From Siphonodentalium dalli (lineage: Eukaryota > Mollusca > Scaphopoda > Gadilida > Siphonodentaliidae), in NCBI GenBank assembly GCA_032622095.1, contig CP136064.1, positions 8,239,512 to 8,303,511 on the forward strand: 64,000 bases of DNA. Direction: 5' to 3'. This document shows, in pieces, positions 10,480-20,469 of the stretch (the first letter of the stretch is position 1; the number at the start of each line of letters is the position of its first letter). Position numbers and translations under genes: made by a program. The notes beneath the pieces are model-generated. The model saw only the letters and a program-made list of their open reading frames with translations, made no database searches and was not told the DNA's origin.

Positions 10480-11035
10480 ATGTAGTCTGTCTGTCCGTCC
10501 GTCGGTAACAATTTTGGTTTCCGATCGATAACTCCAGTTTGGATTATTTGAGCTGCACCAAAGTTGGTAGGGGTTTTCCCCAGATAAAGATACGGGCCAA
10601 GTTTGAAGATGGGTTCCGTCCAATTATTCTTATAAGGGATACGGCCCCTTTTTCGACTTAGAATTTGAAAGTCTGTTAACATTTTTGGTTTCCGACCAAT
10701 AACTCTAGATTTTATGAGTTTATCTGAACCAAAGTCGGTATGTGTATTTCCCAGTCAAAGATACAGGCCAAGGTCGAATCCGGGTTCCATGCAGTTAATT
10801 TTACATGAGTTACGGCCCCATTTTTCTACTTATATTTTGACCAATATCATAACATTTCAGTTTCCGACCGATAACTCCAGTTTTGATTATTTGATCTCAC
10901 CCAAAGATGGTATGAGTATTTCCCAGCCAAAACTACAGGCCAAGTTCGAATATAGGTTCTGTCTAATGATTTTGACGTGAGTTACGGCCATTTTTAGACA
11001 TAGAATTTGACCGCATTTGGCATTGCAATTAGGGG
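10480..11035 (+). repeat. ~171-bp tandem module array, 3 copies
   Basis: The anchor tttccgaycgataactccag occurs at about 10518, 10689 and 10861. Each is followed by attatttga, caccaaag.tggta, ttcccag..aaagata, gggccaagt.cgaa, gggttc and gttacggcccc. It is preceded by a gtctgtctgtccgtccgtcg run. Non-coding. Confidence 0.75.
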
Positions 11036-11781
11036 TATATCAGATTGTATTCCAATGTAAGCTCCAGGTATTATTTTATGTTGCGGTAATGTACAATTGG
11101 AGATGGCTAAGGGAGTATTTTTCTACGCCCTAGCGACGCTCTTGTTGTATTTTATACATGATTACTTTTGTTATTTGACGTATGTATATGTAGCACGATG
11201 TTCATGCAAGCCTACTATATAGCTTTAAACTTTTAGCATATTAACCGCATTTTGTACCAGATAACTTTGGTCAGTTTTCATTCTGTAGCACGATATTCAT
11301 ACGTGTCTACTTGATAGCTTCCATATTTAACCTTCGAGAGATCACATGATGCACCCTTGCATGGTTTCCACCGCTGTGGCATGCAATTTTCTTTCGCGTT
11401 CATATATTATATTATTGGACTTTATTATTGTATACCGAGGGCCAGATGATGCACGCATGTTTTCCATTTGGGCATGCTTTCTTACTTTCTTGTGATTGAT
11501 GTCAACCTGGCGTCGATATCATTCCTTTTACTGCTGATGGTCCCTCCACATTGACATTTTATATAGCTTGTCTTCTGTTCTTTTCATCTATTCATGCCAG
11601 GGAACATGGGTAGCCTTCCCTGGTATTATATGCTGATTGTCTCTCATAAGACGTGTATCGCGTTCTAAACGTAGCGACTCGACTCGCTGGTCCATAATAT
11701 AATTACTGATTAATAGTATATGCAGGTACATTTATACAGACTGTGCGTGTATCTTTATCCAGACTTTATTTTCGTAATTCT
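11036..11781. other. Non-coding stretch without an assignable feature
   Basis: AT-rich sequence with scattered similarity to itself: gtagcacgatgttcat at about 11190 and gtagcacgatattcat at about 11285, then two similar blocks around the words atgatgcacgcatg and atgatgcacccttgcatg. No ORF, splice pattern or terminal repeat could be supported. Confidence 0.3.
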
Positions 11782-12824
11782 GGGGCCTGTTTCATGAAGC
11801 AAGCTCATAAGATTATCTTAAGATGGACTTAATCTAAGATCTAAGGTGGATCCTATGATGTAACTTTTCCGTTTCAAGAACGCGTTTCACAAAAGAAGAT
11901 TAAGTCCTACTTAAGTAGTATTTTAAGTTCGCGCGCTTTTAGACTGGCTCTCGACAATTTATTACAGCTATGCGCAGAAAATGTTGGTTCTGTGTATGTT
12001 ATATGCCCAGGTACAGTGTCTGGTGACAGATACTAGGGCGTGTCTAAGAATAATTATGATATTGTAATCCAAGGGTGATAATCAGTATAATGACAGGTGC
12101 ATACTTAACTGCACGAGCGCGCTTTTTAACATCTCGGGCGCTTCGCGTATATCTACTACCTCTCTCTTTTTTAACTGTGTTTTCGCGTCAGACTCCATCC
12201 ACACATAGCTGAATGCTTCCAGTGCCTATTTTAAACAAACGTAACGAGCTCAAATATTATTATTTCAGTTATTAAAGGGACTTATACATCGTAACTCAGA
12301 ATGTGAACCTTCACCCATATAACATGCCATTAAGGCGACGCGGGACATATGTTCGCCCTTTCAATGCCGATATTAGGTTATAATACATTATACGTCTTTG
12401 AAGCATATATAATACCAGGAAACAGAATATGTCGCCACGACGGCATACACATACAATACACCACGATGGAAGCACTGAACTAAACGCTCTTGATTGATTG
12501 CCAACATTCATGGAATACTAACACGAAACGCTCCTTATTTATATTGCTATAATGTGAACAGGACTTCATATCGTGCTCCAACTAGACTTATTTCCAATCT
12601 GAGACATACTTGTTGCAGCCATATATAAATGATGTTAATGCCATTTGCTCTGGTTATGTTGACAAATATGCTAAACGCCTGTTATAGTTAACAAACTGCG
12701 TATGAACTTCGAAAGTACGTTATGTTGAACGACATTTTGCATATATGTTTTAATAAAAACCAAAGCAACGACTTCTAATAAAGAGCGTTTATAATTAACA
12801 AAACATGAACAGACGGCCGGTTCA

Positions 12825-12918
12825 GAGGCCCCTGGGGAAAATTACTAAACTACCAATATAGACTATACCACTGGTATAGTCTATATTGGTATTTTAGTAA
12901 TTCCCCAAGTGGTTTGTG
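12825..12918. mobile_element. 94-bp perfect-stem hairpin element with 10-bp flanking direct repeats
   Basis: The sequence around gaaaattactaaactaccaa folds onto ttggtattttagtaattcc with centre tataccactggtata. The stem is nearly continuous from gggg at 12834 to cccc at about 12905. The element is flanked by ggccggttca at 12815-12824 and again at 12919-12928, a clean target-site duplication. Confidence 0.7.
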
Positions 12919-13559
12919 GGCCGGTTCACAGTTATATGTTCTTTCGCGGATCCCGGTGTGCCCGCGCGGTCCGTTTACTATATATATACATGCTCTCTAT
13001 CTTTGTATTTCATAGTTAATAAACATGTGATGCAGATGTAATAAATGTATAAGATCTGAAATTCGTGTGGGTGGGTTATGATAATATACATAATAATAAT
13101 AAAATAACACATATTATGTATTATTATCTTGCCGATATATATACGGGGTACATATACAATATATTTTACAATCAAATTATAACATAATAATATAGAAAGG
13201 CAAGTAAATAATAATAATAATAGCTGACATAATCATTTATAAAAAAAACCTGAGTATAAATCATTCACTATTATCCTCGATGTCTCAATATGATTATTGT
13301 CTACAGTGCGATTGGGTGATTTGAATCGCAAATGATGTCCAACTCTATGGAAATATATTCTTTTTGTTACAGCAATTAGACATGTATATATAGTGCGGTC
13401 TTGGTGGACACACCCCCACTCTTGCAACCACTGGCCACGTCACTCCTATAGTTTACCAGTTGGTTATTAATTACTACCATTTCTGAAACACCCCTCCGTG
13501 CTAGCAAGATGTTATTCAGTTAAATGTGTTTATCTATTATATATTTTGGAAGATCTGTG

Positions 13560-14410
13560 TGTCTGTGTGTGTGTCTGTGTGTGTGTCTGTCTGTAATCGA
13601 TGGACGCAAAAACGACTGAGCCGATTTCGATGAAACTTGGTATGTGTGGGTATTTTCGGTCGGGGAGTGACATGGGCCTATTAATTTGACCGTGCGACGT
13701 GACATTGACCTTGAAATCGGGTAATTTCAAGGTCAAACGCCCGAATATCACGGGATTTCGATGAAACTTGGTATGTGGGGATACATTGGGCCGGGGAGTG
13801 GCATAAACCTATTAATTTGCCCGTGCGACGTGACCTTGACCTTGAAATCGGGTAATTTCAAGGTCAAACGCCCGAATATCACGGGATTTCGATGAAACTT
13901 GGTATGTGGGGGTACTTTCGTATGGGGAGTCTCATAAGCATATGCATTTGCCCGTGCGACATGACCTTGACCTTGAAATCGGGTCAATTTTAAGGTCAAA
14001 TCGCGAATTTTGATAGGATTTCGATGAAACTTGGTATGTGGGGGTACTTTCATATGGGGAGTCTCATAAGCATATTCATTTGCCCGTGCGACGTGACATT
14101 GACCTTGAAATCGGGTTAATTCAAGGTCAAATCGCCAATTTTGATGGTATTTCGACGAAATTTTATTTTACATTTGTCCACTGGGTGTTTTGGACGGGTC
14201 AAATCGTGATCCCGACCTGACCTTGACCTTCAAATGATCAATTCAAGGTCAAATCGGGTAAAACCGGGTGGATTTCGACGGGTACTTTTGTTGGGTACTT
14301 TTGTTCGGGCAGTGTTTTGGACGGGTCAAATTGTGACCCCACTTGACCTTGGCCTTCAAAATAGACAATTCAAGGTCAAAGCCCGGACGAAGTCGGGTCA
14401 CCTTCTAGTA
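13560..14410 (+). repeat. ~131-bp tandem module array, about 6 copies, rich in TCAAGGTCA
   Basis: The anchor gatttcgatgaaacttggta occurs at 13623, 13754, 13885 and 14017, then degenerates at 14148 and 14271 (spacings 131, 131, 132, 131, 123). It follows a gtgtgtctgtctgtc run. Every module carries tgaccttga and/or tcaaggtca. By eye there are 12 exact copies of the 9-mer in either orientation between 13710 and 14390, several overlapping as tgaccttgaccttga. Open frames here are by-products of the repeat. Confidence 0.8.
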
Positions 14411-14646
14411 ATAATATATACATGAACTAGATCCATCCACAGTTCGGACCAACTGCGGATCACAACGTCATGTCTTAACTTTAAGATTATCTTATGACAC
14501 CTCACAGCAGTCGTAAAGTTAAGACCAAAGTTAAGACCATCTTAAGTTAAGACCCTGTTCGTGAAACGCCCTTATGACTGAAGTTTGAACTTATGACCAT
14601 CTTAAGTCCCAACTATGTCATGAGTTGCCTTCATGAAACAGGCCCC

Positions 14647-15540
14647 TGGCCCATAGCACGGGAACGTTCCATCTCGTTTTTCTATTGACTCACCACCGTT
14701 CAGTTTGGCGACAGACCACGTTATGTCGACCAACTAGTATTCTTCTTGGTGAAATATTATGGTTTTAGCGCGGGGCAGTAAGGTTATCCCACCATCGCTC
14801 TGTCATTTCTTTACTCTACACTTTCGGCTTTATAGGAGTCTTCACGGTGCGACAACCATGTCCGTGTGCATACCGGTATATGATGAAATATTCCTGGCAT
14901 CTCCGATGTTTGTAGTATGTGGCGGCATTAAAGGCTTTCTTGTGGTTGTTCGACAACTTCAATATAAAATTTTACGTCACTGCAGGACCTTCTTCTTGGC
15001 TTGTTTATCGTGCAATTAACAAATTCTCGTTCGTTAATGTCAGATCTTATCAGATATTATCTGTAGGGCAATTTCCTACAGAATAACTACACCACTTCGG
15101 ACTTTCATCGAATGTTTTCGGCGTGGGTATACTTTGTCTCTGCTGTTATTATTAATGAAGTGTTTAACAGTTGATGGTCCATACATTTCTTGCAGTGCTG
15201 CCAGCCTGGTGTCCTGGAGTGCCAATTGACATCTACGTTCTCTACATGTACATGCACTTTGGTTGGATTTCACTTTCCTTCACCCGGGGCGACCGGTTCT
15301 TCAACGCTTCAATTGAATAATAACTGAACCCTGGCATGGTCATTGCTGGATCCAAATTTCCAGAGTTAACTTCAAAATTGAACAATTCCTAATCATGTCC
15401 AGTACATACACAATTGGTAACTTAGTACGGCGGTTACTCCGCATCCCGGTCCTTGGCACTCTGGGGTACAACAGGCTATTCAGTTGAGTTAATGTTCCAT
15501 ACTGCGTGGTGTAATTTTCTTTTTTCAGCTATCAGTTTCC
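14647..15540. other. Region upstream of the DIRS-like coding block, no firm feature
   Basis: No gene can be supported. The words tcttcttgg, ctacaga and gttaacaaattctcg do not form a recognisable repeat by eye. The left terminal repeat of the DIRS-like element should lie somewhere here, but I could not match it to the right flank (19080-19600). The weak word tcaattgaataat occurs near 15308, and a similar ttaattgaataat near 19287. Confidence 0.3.
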
Positions 15541-15542
15541 AT

Positions 15543-16850
15543 ATGCCACGGAGAGGCAGGCGTCGATCCCCTCCAGTCGCAAGGACCACTAGGAGCGCAG
15601 GCCGCCTAAGAGATATTAACAGGTCGAGCCCAGTATCCACTACCCGCCCCACGCGGGCCAGCGAACGCTCGCGAAGTACCCCAGCCAGGCACGCGGCTAT
15701 GCCTGCCACCACGAGGTGGCGCATCACTCCGCGTTCATCGGGACAGCGATAGTTCGGCATCCCCAGTTCACAGAAGGCGCGCTTCTACCAGTACCCGCGG
15801 TCAATCTTCAAGGGGACACACAGCCCCGCGTGGTCGACCATCCACGAGATTCTACTTTCATCAGGTTTGCACTCGACGCCCGGTATATGTAGTTCTGTCT
15901 CGTCAGTACCCGTTGCCCTTCACTCTTCACAGGTGCACCGAGCCAAGAGACGTCGCGTTTCTACCTACAGTATAGCGGATGGATCGACTTCCGACTCGGA
16001 TAAAAGCCATGGGGGACGGTTTCCATTTCCTACGCTTGAGCGAGGCAATGCTAACCTTCCTCTGTTTTCTTCGGAGGGATCCGACGTGGGGCCATCTTTT
16101 CAATCTCAATCCATTCCACTCTCATCTTCAGTTCCCACCAAGACAAAACGTAAAATATGGGCCCACGAATACGTGGAATTTTCTCATTTACTCCCCAGTG
16201 CAAAAATACGGGCACCGGCCGATCTAGCTGGGTGGACACTTCCGTCGGTAGAGTTTTGGCATCATTACCACCTGAACCCAAAAGCATTTCATCTATCGAG
16301 CGGTGGGTCGATGTGTACGAGGTATACATGTCAGTGTACTTCGAGAAGTATCCAACGTTGGCCATTTCTATGATTAAATATCAATCCAACATCCGTTATC
16401 TGGCCAAGATGGGCCTTAATTGGGCCTTTTATGACAAATCTTTTCGACAATTGAAACAGAGTAATATTGGTCTTACATGGGATACTTGGAATTGGGAACT
16501 GTTCATGAGAGCGAAAGAATTGGGATCGTCAGGCGTTACACGATTGGTTCATACAGGACGAATTCCACCATCTCAACCAAATGGGGTGCCCCTTAGTTTT
16601 TGCCGAAAGTTTCATAATGGGCAATATTGCGAATTTGGCGCGTGCCCCTATAGGCATGATTGCTTCCTATGCAGCGGCTCCCATCGGGCGGGGGCACCGA
16701 GGTGTTCAATCCATAGTAGGGAAGCATCAGTACCGCCAAATTCTTTTCGAGGCAGGGGTCAACACAGGGGACGTTCATTACTGGGCCACCCTGGGGGCGC
16801 GGTCAATCAACTTCCAACTCCAATCCACGTGGGAAGGCTAGCGGCCCTGC
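15543..16850 (+). pseudogene. gag: DIRS-like retrotransposon Gag region (degenerate)
   Basis: The first ATG in good context is 15543, giving an Arg/Ser/Pro-rich basic N-terminus (MPRRGRRRSPPVARTTRSAG). The frame breaks at 15752 and resumes at about 15867, then shifts again near 16285, after KIWAHEYVEFSHLLPSAK, to a helical segment (VYEVYMSVYFEKYPTLAISM). A zinc-binding cluster follows at about 16605-16710: C-x8-C-x4-C-x3-H (FCRKFHNGQYC..C..H), then C-x2-C-x3-H-x6-C. This pair of clusters is what I expect at the C-terminal end of DIRS-type Gag proteins. At least two frameshifts or stops make it non-functional. It runs without a stop into the RT region in the same frame. Confidence 0.65.
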
Positions 16851-17657
16851 TTACTAGTAGTGGTTATAACATCATAGACCGGGAATATATGGTCATGGGC
16901 TTCGAGGCGGGGTTCGACATTGGTTCTACTTGTACCAGCCTTCACACCTCTCCAAATCTGAAATCGGCCAATGATTACCCGGGAATAGTTCAAGGGAAGT
17001 TGACTGATGAAATTAATGCGGGGCGTATTCAGGGCCCATTTGATGCCCCACCATTCGGCAATTGTGTAGCCTCCCCAGTGGGAGTTGTAGAGAAATCTAC
17101 GCCGGGGACGTATAGGATGATCCACCATCTCTCTTTTCCCCATGGGGACTCCATTAATGATGGCATTCCAGAAGAGATCACTTCGGTCTCATACCAAACT
17201 ATCCAACAGGCCATTGCGAGGATACGCGACATGCACGATCGTTGCTTCCTAGCGAAATTTGATATACGAAATTCGTTCAGACAACTCCCAGTCAAACCAT
17301 GCCAATACCCCCAGCTTGGCGAAAGCACTCCAAATATGCGCACACCTTGGGGTCCCTTTGGCCAGGGAAAAAACGGTCACCCCCGCTCAGACAATCATAT
17401 TTTTGGGGATAGAACTTGATGTTCCTTCTAAATCAGCCCGCCTACCTGAAGCGAAATTGTCCAAATGTTCAAGCCTTATAAAGTTTTTCCTTGCTATGCA
17501 TAAGGTTACTCTCAGGGAATTACAATCTCTTATTGGGTTACTCAGCTTTACTTGCTCGGTAGTGGTCCCTGGTCGCGCCTTCCTTCGTCGCTTGATTAAC
17601 TTAACACTAGGGGTTCGTTTCCCCACATCATCAAATTCGATTGACTCAAAGTGTTAA
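16850..17657 (+). pseudogene. DIRS-like reverse transcriptase with catalytic core deleted
   Basis: Frame 2 gives the N-terminal fingers and palm start: APPFGNCVASPVGVVEK, a YRMIHHLSFP box and FLAKFDIRNSFRQLPVKPC (up to about 17305). Reading then resumes in another frame at about 17310 with ICAHLGVPLAREKT and IIFLGIELDV, the region that normally follows the YxDD box. In this family about 80 residues separate LPV.P from the LGVP motif; here about a dozen remain, so the active-site Tyr-x-Asp-Asp segment is missing. A TAA at 17655-17657 interrupts the connection to RNase H in the same frame. Enzymatically dead. Confidence 0.75.
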
Positions 17658-17660
17658 AAA

Positions 17661-18195
17661 AGATCTGCTAATTTGGATGGCTTTTTAAACTCTTTCAATG
17701 GCCGGTCATTTTTTCTTGAAGACCCTTGGATCACTAATGATTCGATTAATTTATATATTGATGCTTCAACATCGCGCGGTTGTGGGGCCATTTTTGGAAC
17801 TGAGTGGTTTGTCGTCCCCTGGGAGACCGGCGAGGGGTCCATGAACATTTCTGTGCTGGAATTGTACCCAATTTTACTTGCAATTAAAATATGGGGGCCA
17901 CAACTTAAGAACCATAAAGTTCTTTTTATTTGCGATAACGAAGCAATAGTCACAGTCATAAATAAACAGACTACAAAGGACACTTCGGTCTTATGCCTTT
18001 TGCGACAATTGGTCCTGTCCTGTTTAGTCTACAATATCCATTTCCGCGCTCGTCATGTTCCGGGGTGTTAAAATATTCCATGCGATAACATCAGTCGATT
18101 TCAGTTTCATGAATTTCGTCGGGCCTACCCCCATGCCGCGGAACAACCCACACCAGTACCAGCAGACTATGCGTTGCGCACTTGGCTCAAACAGT
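17661..18195 (+). pseudogene. DIRS-like RNase H domain
   Basis: In the same frame as the preceding RT fragment, across one in-frame TAA. LYIDASTSRGCGAIF supplies the first catalytic Asp, SVLELYPILLAIKIW the Glu, and LFICDNEAIVTVINKQ the second Asp. RARHVPGC is followed by TAA at 18069-18071, after which the same frame continues with the Asp/Ser-Arg-type ending (CDNISRF). The order RT, RNase H, recombinase is that of DIRS1-type elements. Confidence 0.75.
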
Positions 18196-19078
18196 AGACC
18201 AGCTCACCCAAGACAGCTTAGCTAACCGCACACATCGGTTGTATAGAAAAACAGAGGATCAGTACGTTGCCTTTTGTCAGCAAATCTCAGCGCGGCCCTT
18301 CCCAGCAAGCACGCGCACAGTATCCTTGTTCGTAGCCTTTGTGTATAACCAGGGGTATGCCTATCGAACAATTCGTTCCACACTTTCGGCTCTTAAGTAT
18401 CACCATAACTTCCAAGGTTTTGCAGATCCATGCTCTCATTTTGATATTCAAAAAATGCCCTTGGGCATTCAACGTAACAGACCCACCAAGGACGGCCGTA
18501 TACCCATCACGCCACGTATACTGCGACAACTTTGCAATTCACTATTACATCTGGCCGAAGGGGGTTATGCATGCCAGCTGTACCGGGCAATCTTTGTGAC
18601 AGCATTTTATGGGTTCGCTCAAATCGGCGAGTTGTGTCCTACCTCTGTTGCACTGCAAGGGAAAGTAATTCAGTATGCAGATACCGCACTTGTCTCCCCC
18701 ACCAAAATTGCGATAACTTTCCGGTAGTTTAAACATAACGCAAGTGGTCGGCCCCATGTTGTATACATCCGGTCAAAACATACCGGTCCCTGCCCCGTAC
18801 AGGCATTACTACAATTTCTGGGTTGTCGCGGCGGCGGTGATGGGCACCTCTTCAGCTGGCCTGATGGGTATCCAGTGTTGCACAGGCAGTTTACAACCGT
18901 TTTTCAGGAATGCCTACAATTTAATCACTTGGACCCCCACAAAGTAAAGCATCACAGTTTCCGAATTGGGGCTGCATGTTGGGCGGCCGGGCTGGGATTT
19001 TCTGATGCCCAAATAAGATTGATGGGCAGGTGGCATTCAAATGCTTTTCACACATACATTCGTAGTATGGCTCATTGA
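18182..19078 (+). pseudogene. DIRS-like tyrosine recombinase, one frameshift and altered box A arginine
   Basis: The N-terminal SAM-like half (LANRTHRLYRKTEDQYVAFC, then SLFVAFVYNQGYAYRTIRST) leads to the catalytic domain. Box A reads FYGFAQIGEL, where the family has an Arg (FLRIGEL-type), so the first catalytic arginine is Gln (codon caa) here. The frame stops at 18725-18727 and continues from about 18722 in another frame to the C-terminal half. Box C is intact as HSFRIGAA (His-x-x-Arg), followed by GRWHSNAFHTYIR with the nucleophile Tyr. The stop TGA is at 19076-19078. The enzyme normally integrates the circular cDNA of DIRS elements; this copy cannot. Confidence 0.8.
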
Positions 19079-19589
19079 TCCCGCCTTTGCATGAGCGCGG
19101 CGGGATCTCACGCTTCCAATTACAACTCCGCTTGAGCGAGGTGCCATTGGACGCGTTGGGGCGGCACATGATTATTCCTGGCAGTCTTTTAATGTCTAGT
19201 CACGTTAGCCATGTAGTATACATTTTTGTCCCCAGGTGGCGTGTAGTCCATTGCCGCTGTTCCTACGTCAACGGTTTTCAACAATTGGTTAATTGAATAA
19301 TTTTCCGGACATGTTCAATGACTTTGAGTCGGGGTTTTCTACAATTTGTTACTTTACGTAATTTTTCCTCCCCATGCAAAGACTTTGATGCTATGTTCGT
19401 TCCAGCAACTGTCCTCTCCAGCTCATTTTTTTTGGCGGGGCCAAAGAGTGCCAGAACAAACGGGACTATTTGGCTATGGCGGTTATTGCGCCTCAAAAAT
19501 TTGTTATAAAATGTTTTGTTATTAATATTCAAATGTATCGGCTTCCTGTAATTGTTTTTTCTTAACAGGTAGCTAAAACCGCATTCCAT

Positions 19590-19700
19590 TGTTTGTCTTT
19601 ATTTTAACCCTGTGGGATAAATATATTATTTAACCTCAATATACACTCTGTATGAAAGCGGTTTAAAACAGTTCAATATGGATTGTAATTCAATTGAGAA
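19590..19700 (-). repeat. Fragment related to the 8960-9350 / 32760-33760 repeat family
   Basis: ttaaccctgtgggataaa, acactctgtatga and ttaaaacag(t/c)tcaatatgg have counterparts at 9345-9360 and 9148-9165 (complement) and at 32888-32908. Short and diverged. Confidence 0.4.
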
Positions 19701-19970
19701 TTGGTCACTAAAACAAGCATTCTGATTGGCCGAGAGCGGTTAACTTTAGTTTTCGATTCACCGACATCGGCCGCTTCAACGTGCATCAATTCTGAACGTA
19801 GCACTGTAAAATTTCATCGGCGCAGAACGGAGTAGCGAAACGAGCCAACCAGCCCCACAGCCGGAGTGGGCATTTTGAGTATTTAGTGTTTGGGACACAA
19901 AAACGTTATATTCGCCAAGGTGTCAAACTACATGTATGAAACAAGTTACAGTCTAAAACAAAGCTGTACT

Positions 19971-20310
19971 ATGATTGATTGATTGATTGATTTATTGATT
20001 TATTGATTGATTTGTGGTTTAATGTCGCTCACAGCCACAAAGGCCATATCACGACATTGCCAGTTTTAGTGGTGGGGGACATCCGCACACTTTCGGCTAA
20101 TCTAACAGTGATTTCAATGGCTGATAAACTCGTCGACATGTGCGGCAATTCACCGACCATCAGCGAGTAACTAACAATTTCACCAGATAAAGATTTCGAG
20201 TTACAAAGTCCACGATTTAAACTTGTGGATTTGAACCCTTATCGCCAGCGATGGAGGCGAAACGGCTTGGAGTTGTACCCCTAACCGATTGAGCCATACC
20301 CTGACGCCAT
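19971..20310 (-). mobile_element. tRNA-derived SINE with A/B boxes and (ATCA)n-type tail
   Basis: Read on the minus strand, the element begins near 20310 with TGGCTCAATCGG (complement of 20285-20296), which fits a Pol III A box. GGGTTCAAATCC (complement of 20227-20238) fits the B box, 46 bases further on. The body runs for about 200 bases and ends in a run of aatcaatcaatc (19971-20008 on the + strand as tgattgatt..). This order is diagnostic of a tRNA-type SINE. An A box to B box spacing of about 46-57 bases is normal for a tRNA head. Confidence 0.75.
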
Positions 20311-20469
20311 ACTATGTTGATCTACAGTTTAGTTTTGAAGAATACGCACCATGCGGCAGTGCTGTAACATTGGCGACGAGTTTGTAAATTGGTGAACATT
20401 TTGTGAAAAAAAATAAGTGGTTTGAACGGGGGGGGGTCGGAAAAAATTTAAGGCACGTATGCTGATTTT

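Larger units (their letters stand above)
11782..14646. mobile_element. 2.9-kb composite between perfect 18-bp TIRs, with nested inserts
   Basis: ggggcctgtttcatgaag at 11782-11799 has its exact complement at 14629-14646. Reading the TIR as GGGCCTG.., the flanks are both CTG, a possible 3-bp target duplication. The subterminal zones (11800-11945 and 14470-14628) are rich in cttaag/ttaagac words in both orientations, which is typical of transposon subterminal repeats. No transposase ORF remains. The interior includes a 94-bp hairpin element (12825-12918) and a 131-bp tandem array (13560-14410). It could instead be two copies of a small element in opposite orientation. Confidence 0.55.
15430..19300 (+). 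mobile_element. DIRS-like (tyrosine recombinase) retrotransposon, degenerate
   Basis: Collinear Gag, RT, RNase H and tyrosine recombinase on the + strand define the class. Boundaries are approximate because the split or inverted terminal repeats of this class could not be recognised by eye. Lesions visible: at least two Gag frame breaks, deletion of the RT core, two stops around RNase H, one recombinase frameshift and a box A Arg-to-Gln change. Confidence 0.75.
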
